Below, piece by piece: positions 41,574 through 50,547 of a stretch of DNA of 64,000 nt (within the stretch, counting starts at the first letter, position 1; each line of letters opens with the position of its first letter). A program made the translations under genes and the position numbers. Under the pieces are notes generated by a model. The model had not been told where the DNA came from. It did no database searches and saw nothing but the letters and a program-made list of their open reading frames with translations. This stretch comes from Candidatus Tepidiaquacellales bacterium UBA2330 (GTDB lineage Bacteria > Bacteroidota > Ignavibacteria > Tepidaquicellales > Tepidaquicellaceae), in NCBI GenBank assembly GCA_002344965.1, contig DDUU01000051.1, positions 1 to 64,000 of the forward strand, given 5' to 3'.

Positions 41574-42362
41574 TTATCTTCTGGTTTTTTTAACGTCCGG
41601 ATAAATATTTAATCCAATATCAAGACTGAACAGACCGATATATCTTTTGAAGCCCGGTCCGCCGTCGCCGCTTCCGTCATTAAGATTTAAATTTTCGTTT
41701 TGACCTAAATTCGGTAAGGCATTGTCAGCATTGAAAAGATTTACAAGATTGTATCTGCCTCCGACATTTATTCCGAGATTTCTTTTAGAATTTTTGAAAA
41801 CAAATTCCAGTCCCGCTTTAATTTCCATTCCGACTCTGAATGTTGATTCAAAAGTTTTTTCAGGATTAGCTGCGGTCATGTTTTTAGGAATATATTTTCC
41901 TGAAATTAAATTTCCCGTAAGTCCCGCGCCGTAATAACTTCTGAATCCGTAAGTTCCGTAGAAAACATATTCATATCCTGCGTCAAAAGTTACAATGTCA
42001 TAACTGGTTTTATTGCCTTCCGAATCCATATCCGAATTTGTCATGCCGCTGTAATTGAATCCAAGGAAAATTCTGTCAACTTTGGTTTTTCCTGGAGAGT
42101 ATTTACCATACAAAAAACCGCCAATACCCCATCTCATTCCGTAATTATCTTTCAGCACAAGAGAATTATCACTGTAATTTGCTCTTCCGTAAGCATCATT
42201 TGTAGCCAGAACCCAGGAAGGGCCAAAGCCTACTACCCAAGCAGGTCTTGAGTATGTATATTTTACTGTTGTAGTAGTAGTTGTTGTTGTTGTCTGAGCG
42301 CTTAGATCATTCAGCATTAAAAAAGATGCAATAATCAGCAGATAAAGTATAGTTCTATTCAT
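41574..42362 (-). CDS. outer-membrane beta-barrel protein with poly-threonine N-terminus
   Basis: A 262-residue protein. Signal peptide MNRTILYLLIIASFLMLNDLSAQ is followed at once by nine consecutive threonines, then an amphipathic barrel sequence (WGIGGFLYGKYS, FDAGYEYVFYGTYGF, RNLGINVGGRYNLV) ending in FSLDIGLNIYPDV. It resembles general OmpA/OprF-N-like barrels without a peptidoglycan-binding domain. I do not recognise a specific family. A GAAAGGA ribosome-binding site six bases before the ATG is among the three best in the window, suggesting high expression. Monocistronic by position. Confidence 0.75.
   Translation of the reverse strand: MNRTILYLLIIASFLMLNDLSAQTTTTTTTTTVKYTYSRPAWVVGFGPSWVLATNDAYGRANYSDNSLVLKDNYGMRWGIGGFLYGKYSPGKTKVDRIFLGFNYSGMTNSDMDSEGNKTSYDIVTFDAGYEYVFYGTYGFRSYYGAGLTGNLISGKYIPKNMTAANPEKTFESTFRVGMEIKAGLEFVFKNSKRNLGINVGGRYNLVNLFNADNALPNLGQNENLNLNDGSGDGGPGFKRYIGLFSLDIGLNIYPDVKKTRR
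42267..42293 (-). repeat. nine-codon ACA/ACT threonine repeat
   Basis: A triplet tract of nine Thr codons (four ACA, three ACT, two ACA on the minus strand) just after the signal cleavage site of the barrel gene. Slippage would change length by whole codons without breaking the frame. Confidence 0.8.
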
Positions 42363-42368
42363 TAATTT

Positions 42369-42375
42369 TCCTTTC
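42369..42375 (-). promoter_or_regulatory. Shine-Dalgarno site of the 41574-42362 barrel gene
   Basis: GAAAGGA on the minus strand, six bases ahead of the ATG. It matches the box found ahead of rho and of the 18441-19652 barrel gene. Confidence 0.7.
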
Positions 42376-42548
42376 GAAGTAAGAAATTTATTTCAAAATA
42401 TTTTAGATTCAAATTAGTATTTTGATTTAAAACAATCAAGTATATATTGACTCGTTTCATTCGTTTTTAATTAATAATCAAATGTTTTCCGATAATTTAT
42501 ATTCGGAAACATTATTCAATATATTCTTAAACTAAAATCTCATTTCAT

Positions 42549-44333
42549 ATGCTTAACACGCTTGCTGATTTGTTTTTTAACAGAATAAAAAATATGGATT
42601 ACGGAAAAAATATTTTTTATACAAAGGTAAACGATGAATATATTCCTTATAAGTTAAATGAATTTCTAAAAGACATATATAAGGTGATTATTTATTTTAG
42701 GTCAGCCGGAATTGAAAAAGGTGACAGGATATCTATTATTTCCGAAAACAGAACTGAGTGGGCTGCTGTTGATTTTGCATGTATTTTTATGAACGTGATT
42801 ACCGTCCCGGTTTATACTTCATTGTCAGGACAGCAGACTGAATATATTCTTAAAGACAGCGCTTCAAAGATCTGCTTTGTATCAAATTCATTTCAGCTTG
42901 AAAAATTATTGATGCAGAAAGCAAACTTACCTGACTTAAAGGAGATAGTTGTGTTCAATGAAATTGATCCGCAAAAATATCAATCCGCGGGAATAAAAAA
43001 ATTTCAGGACATAATTAACTCAAACATTAACACTTCGGAAACAGAAATTATCGAATACCTTTCTTCCGTATCTTCACATATAAAAAACAGAGATCTTGTT
43101 ACCATAATTTATACATCAGGCACAACCGGTATTCCGAAAGGAGTTATGCTTTCACACAAAAATCTGAGCAGCAACATTCAGTCCTGCAAAGAAGTTCTTA
43201 CTATTGATGAATCTGACAGGTTTCTTTCTTACCTGCCTTATTCACACGCTTACGAGAGAGTTGCCGGTTATTATCTGGCTTTTTTCTCCGGAGCGGAAAT
43301 TTATTTTGCCCAGAGCATTGACACTCTTTCCGTTCAGCTTAAGGAAGTAAAACCGACTATTGTAATTACTGTACCGAGACTTCTTGACAAAATATACAAC
43401 CGGCTTATGAAAAGCTCTGAAACTATGAACAGCACTCTGCAGAAAAATATTTTTCTTTGGGCAGTAAATCTGGCAAAAAGTAAAAATGCAAACAGAAACA
43501 GTCTGAAATGGAAACTTGCCGACAATCTTGTGTTTAAAAAAATCAGGGACAGGACAGGAAACTGTATCAGATTTTTTGTATCGGGAGGAGGAGCTTTAAA
43601 CAAAAACACAGGCGAGTTTTTTGACAATGTCGGAATTATGATACTGGAAGGATACGGATTAACCGAAACTTCGCCTGTAATTTCTGTCAATCATCCCGAT
43701 CATAATAAATACGGCACTGTCGGTAAACCAATAAACGGTGTTGAGGTCCGGCTCACTGCTGAAAATGAAATTATTGTTAAAGGTGATCTCGTTATGGAAG
43801 GATATTATAAGGATGAAGCATCAACTTCGGATGTCATTCAAAACAGATGGCTTTTTACGGGCGATATCGGAGAGATAGACAGTGATGGTTTTCTCAAAAT
43901 TACCGACAGGAAAAAAGCGTTGTTTAAATCATCAGGCGGGAAATATATTTCACCTACACAGATTGAAGAAATTGTTTCTCATCTTCCTTACATTGAAAAC
44001 TTAATTGTAATCGGAAATGAACGTATGTATGTCACTGCTTTAATCTCACCCGAAAAATCCGAGCTGACTGCATTTGCAGGTAAAAACGGGATAACTTTTA
44101 ATTCATATTCAGAATTACTCAATGATAAAAAACTAATTAAGCTTATTCAAAAAGAAATTGATTCCGCTCAGAAAGAACTTTCGAATTACGAACGCATAAG
44201 AAAGTTTAAATTGATTGAAAAACCATTCACTATTGAAACCGGAGAGCTTACTCCTACCATGAAAGTAAAAAGAAATTTCGTAAGCAAATTATATGAAAAG
44301 GAAATCGAAGAAATGTATGTCAATGCTGACTGA
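42549..44333 (+). CDS. long-chain fatty acid-CoA ligase (AMP-forming)
   Basis: A 594-residue adenylate-forming enzyme. The P-loop-like TIIYTSGTTGIPKGVMLSHKN is near residue 185, the A5 motif GYGLTETSP near 370, and FTGDIGEIDSDGFLKITDRKK near 440. Its length and the N-terminal YKLNEFLKDIYKVIIYF agree with long-chain acyl-CoA synthetases of the FadD15/AcsL type. The catalytic Lys of motif A10 lies in the C-terminal lid (GELTPTMKVKRNFV). It activates fatty acids for lipid synthesis or degradation. It converges with the prenyl synthase gene. Confidence 0.92.
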   Translation: MLNTLADLFFNRIKNMDYGKNIFYTKVNDEYIPYKLNEFLKDIYKVIIYFRSAGIEKGDRISIISENRTEWAAVDFACIFMNVITVPVYTSLSGQQTEYILKDSASKICFVSNSFQLEKLLMQKANLPDLKEIVVFNEIDPQKYQSAGIKKFQDIINSNINTSETEIIEYLSSVSSHIKNRDLVTIIYTSGTTGIPKGVMLSHKNLSSNIQSCKEVLTIDESDRFLSYLPYSHAYERVAGYYLAFFSGAEIYFAQSIDTLSVQLKEVKPTIVITVPRLLDKIYNRLMKSSETMNSTLQKNIFLWAVNLAKSKNANRNSLKWKLADNLVFKKIRDRTGNCIRFFVSGGGALNKNTGEFFDNVGIMILEGYGLTETSPVISVNHPDHNKYGTVGKPINGVEVRLTAENEIIVKGDLVMEGYYKDEASTSDVIQNRWLFTGDIGEIDSDGFLKITDRKKALFKSSGGKYISPTQIEEIVSHLPYIENLIVIGNERMYVTALISPEKSELTAFAGKNGITFNSYSELLNDKKLIKLIQKEIDSAQKELSNYERIRKFKLIEKPFTIETGELTPTMKVKRNFVSKLYEKEIEEMYVNAD

Positions 44334-44343
44334 TATATACGGC

Positions 44344-45312
44344 TTAAAATTTTCTGCCGCTTATGATACCGGCAAATTCTATCAGTGAATTTTTTGCATC
44401 GCTGTCTTTAAAAGAATTTAATGAGTCAACGGCTTTCTGTGAATATTCTTTTGCTTTTTCTATTGTGTGATCAATGCCGCCGAACTCCATTACGAAATCA
44501 TAAACTTTGTCAAACTTTTTTTCAGATTCGCTTTTGATAAGTTTCATAATTTCATTTGATTTTCCGGAGGGTGCGTTTTTAAGAGAAATGATAAGAGGCA
44601 GAGTGAATTTTTTTTCTTTGAGATCATTGCCTGTGGATTTACCCAGAAGTTTTTTCCTGCCTGTATAATCTAAAATGTCATCCGTCAGCTGAAATGCAAT
44701 TCCGGTATTCTCGCCGTAAGAACCGAGTTTTTCAACATCTTCTTTGCTTTCCGAAGCGCTGAGTGCGCCGAGTTTGCAGCAGGTTTTTATCAGTGAGGCT
44801 GTCTTATCTGTGATAATTCTGAAATATGTTTCTTCGGTTGCGTCAAAGTTTCTGGCTTTCTGTATCTGAAGCAGTTCGCCTTCACTCATGCTTTTAACAG
44901 CTTCTGAAGTTAGTTTAAGAAATTCAAATTCGTTATTGTCAATTGCTGTCAGTAATCCTTTAGAAAGCAGATAATCCCCTATCAGCACCGAGATCTTATT
45001 TTTCCATTTCGCATTTATCGACGCGATGCCTCTCCTCATTTTCGCATCATCCACTACATCATCATGTATCAGGGTCGCTGTATGAAGAAGTTCAACGAGA
45101 TTTGCCGCAATATAAGACCTTTCATTAATTTCCCCGCAAAGTTTTGCAGAGAGAAGAACGAGCACAGGTCTTATCTTTTTACCCTTCTGCTTTAAAATAT
45201 ACTTTGTGATCAGATCAATCAAAGCGACTTTTGATTTTAAAGAAGAAGAGAATTTATTGTCAAAAACTTCTAGTTCTTTTCTAACAGGTCCGGAGATTAA
45301 TTTAATATTCAA
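44344..45312 (-). CDS. polyprenyl diphosphate synthase
   Basis: A 322-residue all-helical trans-prenyltransferase. The first aspartate-rich motif is in LIHDDVVDDAKMRRG (about residues 83-97) and the second in QLTDDILDYTG (about 208-218); GKKIRPVLVLLSAKL opens the IPP-binding region. No bulky residue stands immediately ahead of the first motif, which fits medium- to long-chain products such as octaprenyl or heptaprenyl diphosphate for menaquinone. It starts at TTG (45312), 15 bases after the tatC stop. Confidence 0.9.
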   Translation of the reverse strand: MNIKLISGPVRKELEVFDNKFSSSLKSKVALIDLITKYILKQKGKKIRPVLVLLSAKLCGEINERSYIAANLVELLHTATLIHDDVVDDAKMRRGIASINAKWKNKISVLIGDYLLSKGLLTAIDNNEFEFLKLTSEAVKSMSEGELLQIQKARNFDATEETYFRIITDKTASLIKTCCKLGALSASESKEDVEKLGSYGENTGIAFQLTDDILDYTGRKKLLGKSTGNDLKEKKFTLPLIISLKNAPSGKSNEIMKLIKSESEKKFDKVYDFVMEFGGIDHTIEKAKEYSQKAVDSLNSFKDSDAKNSLIEFAGIISGRKF

Positions 45313-45327
45313 AAGTAAGTATGTTTA

Positions 45328-46125
45328 TTATCCAATATTTTCAGTTGCCTGTGCCTTCAGATCTTTCTTTTGTGAGAATACGCATATAAAAATGCTTATT
45401 TCATATAAAATAAAAAGCGGTATTGCAAGAAGCATCTGACTTGTAATGTCAGGGCTCGGTGTCAGTATTCCGGCGGCAAGCAGAATAAAAATGATTGCAT
45501 GCTTTCTGTATTTTCTCATAAACTGAGGTTTAAGTATTCCGATCTTTGATAAAAAAAACGAGATCATCGGAAGTTCGAACACAAGACCTGCAGCAAGTAT
45601 TGTAGAGATTATAAAACTGAAATACTCATCAATTGCAATGATGTTGTCAATAATGGATGATCCGAAGGAAGCAAAAAATTCAAGCGCCGTAGGAAGCAAT
45701 ACAAAATATGCAAACAAATTTCCGGCAAGAAAACATAATGTGGAAAAAATAACTATCCATTTTATGTATTTACTTTCACCGGGCTTCAGAGCCGGTTCAA
45801 TAAATTTCCAGAACTGATAAATTAAATTCGGAATACTTAAAATTACTCCTCCGAAAATAATCACTTCCATATATAGAGTGAACTGTCCGAACGGCTTGAT
45901 ATTCTGTAACTTCAGCGGAGGATCTGTTTTAGTGGCGGGAAGCAGTAAAATGTTGTCCATTATCCAGTTAATAAATATTCCGACAATTACTGATGCGATT
46001 AAGACTCCGGCTGCTGATTTTATTATTCTCCATCTGAGCTCTTCAAGATGTTCCAGAAATGTCATTTCATCCGGATCATTTCCGGTTTTAGTATTGTCCT
46101 GATCATTTTGAGGATCGGAGATCAT
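45328..46125 (-). CDS. tatC: Sec-independent (Tat) translocase subunit TatC
   Basis: A 265-residue protein with six predicted membrane spans. The cytoplasmic N-terminus carries the signal-recognition motif MTFLEHLEELRWRII, the first periplasmic loop includes the conserved Pro-rich segment, and FELPMISFFLSKIGIL and AGILTPSPDITSQMLLAIPLFILYEISI are strongly conserved TatC stretches. It receives twin-arginine precursors and forms the Tat translocase with TatA, which is not in the window. Genes for a prenyl synthase and GlyA flank it. Confidence 0.94.
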   Translation of the reverse strand: MISDPQNDQDNTKTGNDPDEMTFLEHLEELRWRIIKSAAGVLIASVIVGIFINWIMDNILLLPATKTDPPLKLQNIKPFGQFTLYMEVIIFGGVILSIPNLIYQFWKFIEPALKPGESKYIKWIVIFSTLCFLAGNLFAYFVLLPTALEFFASFGSSIIDNIIAIDEYFSFIISTILAAGLVFELPMISFFLSKIGILKPQFMRKYRKHAIIFILLAAGILTPSPDITSQMLLAIPLFILYEISIFICVFSQKKDLKAQATENIG

Positions 46126-46139
46126 ATAATTTTTTCAGA

Positions 46140-47453
46140 TTAACCTATTTTAATATCTTCATAGAGTTTAAATCCTGAAGTCAGAACTTTTACTTCTTCA
46201 CTGACTTCTTTTTTCAGGTTATCGTTTTTCGGATCTGAAATTATTTTATCTATCATGACGGCTATCTGCTCCATATCTTTTTCTTTCATACCCCTTGTAG
46301 TCAGTGCCGGCGTGCCCAGTCTGATTCCGCTGGTTATAAGCGGACTTTTATCATCAAAAGGAACAGCATTTTTATTACATGTTATGCCGACCAGATCAAG
46401 ATTTTCCTGAGCGGCTTTTCCGGAGATATTTTTGTTTCTGAGATCCACAAGCAAAAGATGATTATCCGTGCCGCCTGATATAACTTTATAATCCATTGAT
46501 ATAAGTTTATTTGCAAGCGCCTGTGCATTTCTGATCACCTGTTTGCAGTATTCCAGAAAATCATCTTCAAGAGCTTCCTTAAATGCTACTGCCTTTGCTG
46601 CGATTACATGCATAAGCGGTCCTCCCTGAATTCCCGGCATTACCATTGAATCAATCAGCTCACTCATCATTTTAATCCTTCCGGATTTCGGAGCTACTTT
46701 TCCAAACGGATTTTCAAAATCCTTCCCTATTAATATCATGCCGCCTCGCGGACCTCTTAAAGTCTTGTGAGTTGTTGTCGAAACTATGTGACAGTACGGA
46801 ACGGGATCATTCAGAAGTTTTTTGGAAATCAGACCCGCCGGGTGCGCAATGTCAGCAAACAGGAATGCATTTATCTTATCAGCAATTTCCCTGAATTTTT
46901 TATAATCTATGTTTCTGGAATAAGCGCTTGCTCCTACCGTTATCATTTTCGGTTTTTCTTTCAAAGCAACCTGCTCAATAAGATCATAATCAAGAAGCTC
47001 TGTTTCCGGATTAATGCCGTATTGTGTAAAATCATAAAGCTGTCCTGAAAAATTAACCGGAGATCCGTGCGTCAGATGACCGCCGTGCGAAAGATCCATT
47101 CCCATTACTTTATCGCCGGGTTTTACCAGAGTAAAATAGACAGCCATATTCGCCTGACTCCCTGAATGCGGCTGCACGTTTGCATATTCAGCTCCGAATA
47201 ATTTTTTCGCCCGGTCACGCGCGAGATCTTCAGCTATATCTACATACTCACAGCCCCCGTAATATCTCTTTCCCGGATATCCTTCGGCGTATTTATTTGT
47301 AAGTACTGAACCAAGAGTCTGTATTACCGCTTTTGACACAAAATTTTCTGATGCAATAAGCTCAAGCTTATCCGCCTGACGCAGTGTTTCATTTTTTACT
47401 GCATCATATATTTCATTGTCAAATTCATGAAGTTCATGTCTTAATGTTTCCAT
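46140..47453 (-). CDS. glyA: serine hydroxymethyltransferase
   Basis: A 437-residue PLP enzyme that interconverts serine and glycine with tetrahydrofolate. The PLP lysine is in VSTTTHKTLRGPRGGMIL (near residue 233). LELIASENFVSKAVIQTLGSVLTNKYAEGYPGKRYYGGCEYVD is the canonical N-terminal region, and ADIAHPAGL carries the cofactor-binding Asp and His. Full-length. It precedes tatC by 14 bases. Confidence 0.96.
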   Translation of the reverse strand: METLRHELHEFDNEIYDAVKNETLRQADKLELIASENFVSKAVIQTLGSVLTNKYAEGYPGKRYYGGCEYVDIAEDLARDRAKKLFGAEYANVQPHSGSQANMAVYFTLVKPGDKVMGMDLSHGGHLTHGSPVNFSGQLYDFTQYGINPETELLDYDLIEQVALKEKPKMITVGASAYSRNIDYKKFREIADKINAFLFADIAHPAGLISKKLLNDPVPYCHIVSTTTHKTLRGPRGGMILIGKDFENPFGKVAPKSGRIKMMSELIDSMVMPGIQGGPLMHVIAAKAVAFKEALEDDFLEYCKQVIRNAQALANKLISMDYKVISGGTDNHLLLVDLRNKNISGKAAQENLDLVGITCNKNAVPFDDKSPLITSGIRLGTPALTTRGMKEKDMEQIAVMIDKIISDPKNDNLKKEVSEEVKVLTSGFKLYEDIKIG

Positions 47454-47489
47454 GCTAATGCTGTTTGTATTCTTAAAAAAATTTATACT

Positions 47490-48740
47490 TTATTTATCTT
47501 CATCACTTGGTCTGATGAACCAGATCTCTCCGAAATTAACACCGGCAGTGAAGTTAAGAAACTCATCTTTGACAAGTCCGTTTTCGGTCTTTCCTCTGAA
47601 TGAATAATTTACGGCAAAGTCCAGGGAATTGTATCTGCTGATGGGAATATTTATTCCTCCTCTGAATCCCATAGTGTTAATGCTTTCATTGTTTACTTTA
47701 TAATACGAGTTTTCATAAAAAGCTCCGAGTCTGTATGTATTCTTTCCCCAGAAGCTCTGATTGGTTTCACTCGGTAAAAATTCCACGCCAAGACCGCCTC
47801 TGTATGACTGCTGAAATCCTTCCCGCGGTTCGCCGTATTCTCGGTAATTGCTCCAGTCCTGTAGTATCACATCTGCGCTGACTATAACTTTGTTTCCGAA
47901 ATTATTTGTAATTCCAAATCCAAGCACATTTGGAATTTCGATCTGTCCTTCTTTAATGCGGACGGTATCTACGCTGATTGAAGATCTGTAAATTCCGTCT
48001 TTGGTTGCATTAAGATTTAGACCGGACTGAAATACAAACCCAAGCGTCAGAGACCTTAGCTGAAGTATTTTCAGAAGTTTCCCGACTTCAATTATTGCTC
48101 CGCCTTTTAAAAATGATTTTTGAAAGTCCGTTTGATTACTGATCCTTGTATCATTAAATGCTGAATTTGTAAAATCTATGAAATTCTCATTCTTTATCTG
48201 ACCGAATGAATAATTATACTCCACTCCGATATTAATTTCTCTTAATATGCTGTATGCCATGCCGAGATTTATTCTCGACAGACCGCCTGTGCCCGAATAA
48301 CTCTGAGTGTAATTCTGTCCTCCGATGTTTCCGTTGAGTTTAACATTATAATCCACATCGCTGTAAGGATTAAATCCCAGCGTCATTACCCAACCTCTGC
48401 CCTGATCAAACGGTATGCCGATATTAATTCCTAGCAGGTTACCGTTTGATGATTTATTTACTGCATTACTGCTGGAAGTTTTAAGAAATCCGTAATTGAA
48501 ATTGAGATTGATTGTAGTGGCATTGATCTTGGTTACCGCTGCAGGACTTAGACTGTTAAGATAATTTCCGAGAAGAGAAACGCCTGTAATTCCCATTCCG
48601 TAAGTCCTCTGACTTGTGAAATAATTCAGATCTCCGATTCCGAAAAGTGAATACGGCGAACCGCCTGCAAGATCTTCCTGTGAACGGGAAGTCCCGGCAG
48701 TCATTAGTAATATCAAAAATATAACTGTTAATTTTCTCAT
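47490..48740 (-). CDS. outer-membrane beta-barrel protein, partner of upstream lipoprotein
   Basis: A 416-residue protein with signal peptide MRKLTVIFLILLMTAGTSRS. The N-terminal GGSPYSLFGIGDLNYFTSQRTYGMGITGVSLLGNYLNSLSPAA resembles FadL/PorV-type plug motifs, and about fourteen strands follow (LGMAYSILREINIGVEYNYSF, GGINIPISRYNSLDFAVNYSF) to a C-terminal IWFIRPSDEDK. I do not recognise a named family. The start overlaps the stop of the lipoprotein gene by four bases, so the two are co-translated and may form an outer-membrane pair. Confidence 0.75.
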   Translation of the reverse strand: MRKLTVIFLILLMTAGTSRSQEDLAGGSPYSLFGIGDLNYFTSQRTYGMGITGVSLLGNYLNSLSPAAVTKINATTINLNFNYGFLKTSSSNAVNKSSNGNLLGINIGIPFDQGRGWVMTLGFNPYSDVDYNVKLNGNIGGQNYTQSYSGTGGLSRINLGMAYSILREINIGVEYNYSFGQIKNENFIDFTNSAFNDTRISNQTDFQKSFLKGGAIIEVGKLLKILQLRSLTLGFVFQSGLNLNATKDGIYRSSISVDTVRIKEGQIEIPNVLGFGITNNFGNKVIVSADVILQDWSNYREYGEPREGFQQSYRGGLGVEFLPSETNQSFWGKNTYRLGAFYENSYYKVNNESINTMGFRGGINIPISRYNSLDFAVNYSFRGKTENGLVKDEFLNFTAGVNFGEIWFIRPSDEDK

Positions 48741-49921
48741 TGGCTTCTTGGCGTATAAGTAATTTTTAATCTCGGTCTTTTTGTAACATCAGGATAAGAA
48801 GGTGAATATATTGCAAAGTTATCTAAGTTCTGAAGTTCAAATAAATTCTTCATTGTCAAACCGAGATTAGGAAGATTCCCGGAATTCCATCTCTGAAATA
48901 CCGGATTCAGACTAACTGAATATTTTACGCTGTCCAGCAAAAACGCATCCGTAAAAATGCTGTCTGTTTTCAGCGCACTGTCAATAACCATTCCTATAAT
49001 AACTCTTTTATCCGTTTCTTCAGTAATATATGATAACGAGTTATCCAGCGTAAACTCCAGAGTTGCATTATTAATAATAACATTCGGCGGAAGTTTCGTA
49101 AGGTCAAAATTTAATATATTCCTGTATGCAATACCATTTTGAAGAAGAAAATGATCCGGAGGAATTATAGAAGGCGGCGCGTCTGACAATGAAACATACT
49201 CGGAGATATCCAGCTTTATAGTATCCGTAACATTATTTTTGGAATAAACAACGCTGACAAAAGGAACTAAATCCACAGGATTTCCTGATGAATAAAATCC
49301 TTTTACAGTTGTGGAAGATAAAGCCGGCATCAAAATTATTCCGTAATTCTTAACGGAATAATTTGTATCAGCTGCATACTCAAGCCAGTCCTTTACTGTC
49401 TGATTGTCTAAAGTAATTTCTATCGACTGGGAATCATTTACAACTCCGGAGTAATTTCCGAGAGACACATTGCCGATACCGGAAGCGCTTAACGAGTCAT
49501 ATGTAACAGTAGTGTAATTATAATTAGCCAATACTTTGAAAACATCAAAAGCAGTATTGCCGGTTTTTTCCTTGAAAAAATAATTGGCATACTTCAGAGT
49601 AAGTTTTGCGGAAATAACTACAGCGCTGTCATAATCGGGACTTATATTAGTAAATTTCAGAAGAGCGTTTGATTCGTAACCTTGATATCTTCCTACTAAT
49701 ATTTTTGTTGCTAAGTAATTTGTAATATATTTTTTATAGTTCTGACTAGTGATATTCATTGTGTCAGCTTCGGAGTCAAGATATCTGACTCCTAAAGTAT
49801 CTATGGTCGGAAGAAAACTCTCACCGACATCGTTTGGATTATTCTCGCAGCTCTGAAAAATTAATGATAAAACAAGAAACGAACAGAGGATAAGGATTGA
49901 ATTTTTACTATTTTGTTTCAG
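48737..49921 (-). CDS. lipoprotein of unknown function with non-canonical start
   Basis: A lipoprotein of about 394 residues. The reading frame extends above the first in-frame ATG (49759) through a convincing lipoprotein leader: KQNSKN, a hydrophobic core SILILCSFLVLSLIF, then lipobox FQSC with Cys at 49847-49849 and ENNPNDVGESFLPTIDTLGV. The upstream stop is TAA at 49955-49957. No ATG, GTG or TTG lies in frame before the lipobox. CTG at 49921 gives the most typical leader; ATT (49939), ATT (49927) and ATC (49924) are alternatives. The mature part has strand-rich repeats (ALLKFTNISPDYDSAVVISAKLTLKY) resembling secreted Bacteroidetes lipoproteins. It ends overlapping the barrel gene. Confidence 0.75.
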   Translation of the reverse strand: MKQNSKNSILILCSFLVLSLIFQSCENNPNDVGESFLPTIDTLGVRYLDSEADTMNITSQNYKKYITNYLATKILVGRYQGYESNALLKFTNISPDYDSAVVISAKLTLKYANYFFKEKTGNTAFDVFKVLANYNYTTVTYDSLSASGIGNVSLGNYSGVVNDSQSIEITLDNQTVKDWLEYAADTNYSVKNYGIILMPALSSTTVKGFYSSGNPVDLVPFVSVVYSKNNVTDTIKLDISEYVSLSDAPPSIIPPDHFLLQNGIAYRNILNFDLTKLPPNVIINNATLEFTLDNSLSYITEETDKRVIIGMVIDSALKTDSIFTDAFLLDSVKYSVSLNPVFQRWNSGNLPNLGLTMKNLFELQNLDNFAIYSPSYPDVTKRPRLKITYTPRSQ

Positions 49922-49965
49922 GATAATTTGTTTTTTAATTATTACTAAATCAGGTTAATCTATTA

Positions 49966-50535
49966 TTAATTGTAATTTATAATATAATCGGAAGCGTCAT
50001 AAATATTCCCGGCGTAAAAATCCGGAATGATATTCTTTTCTCTGCATTTATCATAATCTCTTTCACCGTATCCTGTCTTAACCAGTATTTTTTTCAGACC
50101 TGCGTTTTCCGCGCACAGCATATCCGTAATGCTGTCGCCGACTAAAAACGATTTATTAATATCTATAGAAAACTCTTTCACCGCCTGATCTATCATACCC
50201 GTGCCGGGTTTTCTGAAATTGCTTTCTTTTGTATATTTGTCAACGATGCCTTTCGTGTGATACGGTGAATAATAAATGCCGTCTATTAGTTCCTCTCCGT
50301 TTTCTGTAAGAATTTTCCTTAATTCACAATGCACTGACGCAAGATCATTCTCATCGAAATAACCTCTTGCTATACCTGACTGATTTGTTATGATTATATT
50401 CAGATACCCGGATTCTTTCAGATTCAGGAGAGCTTTTTTAGTTTCTGGAAATAAGCTGATCTCTTCTTTTTTTTTTAAATAATTTACTTCTTCTATTAAT
50501 GTCCCGTCCCGGTCAAGGAAAACCGCTTTATTCAT
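49966..50535 (-). CDS. HAD-IIIA phosphatase, GmhB/HisB-N-like
   Basis: A 189-residue phosphatase. Motif I is FLDRDGTLI with Asp8 and Asp10, motif II is ITNQSG, and SFLVGDSITDMLCAENAGL is motif IV. It resembles heptose-1,7-bisphosphate phosphatase (LPS core heptose synthesis). The GmhB zinc loop, normally Cys-x-His ... Cys-x-Cys, reads YSPYHTKGIVDKYTKESNFRK here, so the cysteines are absent and the loop probably binds no zinc. It lies 12 bases downstream of glgA. Role in heptose synthesis is likely but not proven. Confidence 0.82.
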   Translation of the reverse strand: MNKAVFLDRDGTLIEEVNYLKKKEEISLFPETKKALLNLKESGYLNIIITNQSGIARGYFDENDLASVHCELRKILTENGEELIDGIYYSPYHTKGIVDKYTKESNFRKPGTGMIDQAVKEFSIDINKSFLVGDSITDMLCAENAGLKKILVKTGYGERDYDKCREKNIIPDFYAGNIYDASDYIINYN

Positions 50536-50547
50536 ATTACAGTCAAA

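Noticed and set aside
42267..42293. Threonine triplet tract as an on/off phase-variation switch
   Set aside because: Gain or loss of whole triplets does not change the reading frame, so it cannot switch expression.
43334..43690. 118-codon open frame on the minus strand inside the acyl-CoA ligase gene
   Set aside because: It lies wholly opposite a gene with intact catalytic motifs, has no recognisable domain, and its composition (Phe/Leu-rich) is what an antisense frame produces.
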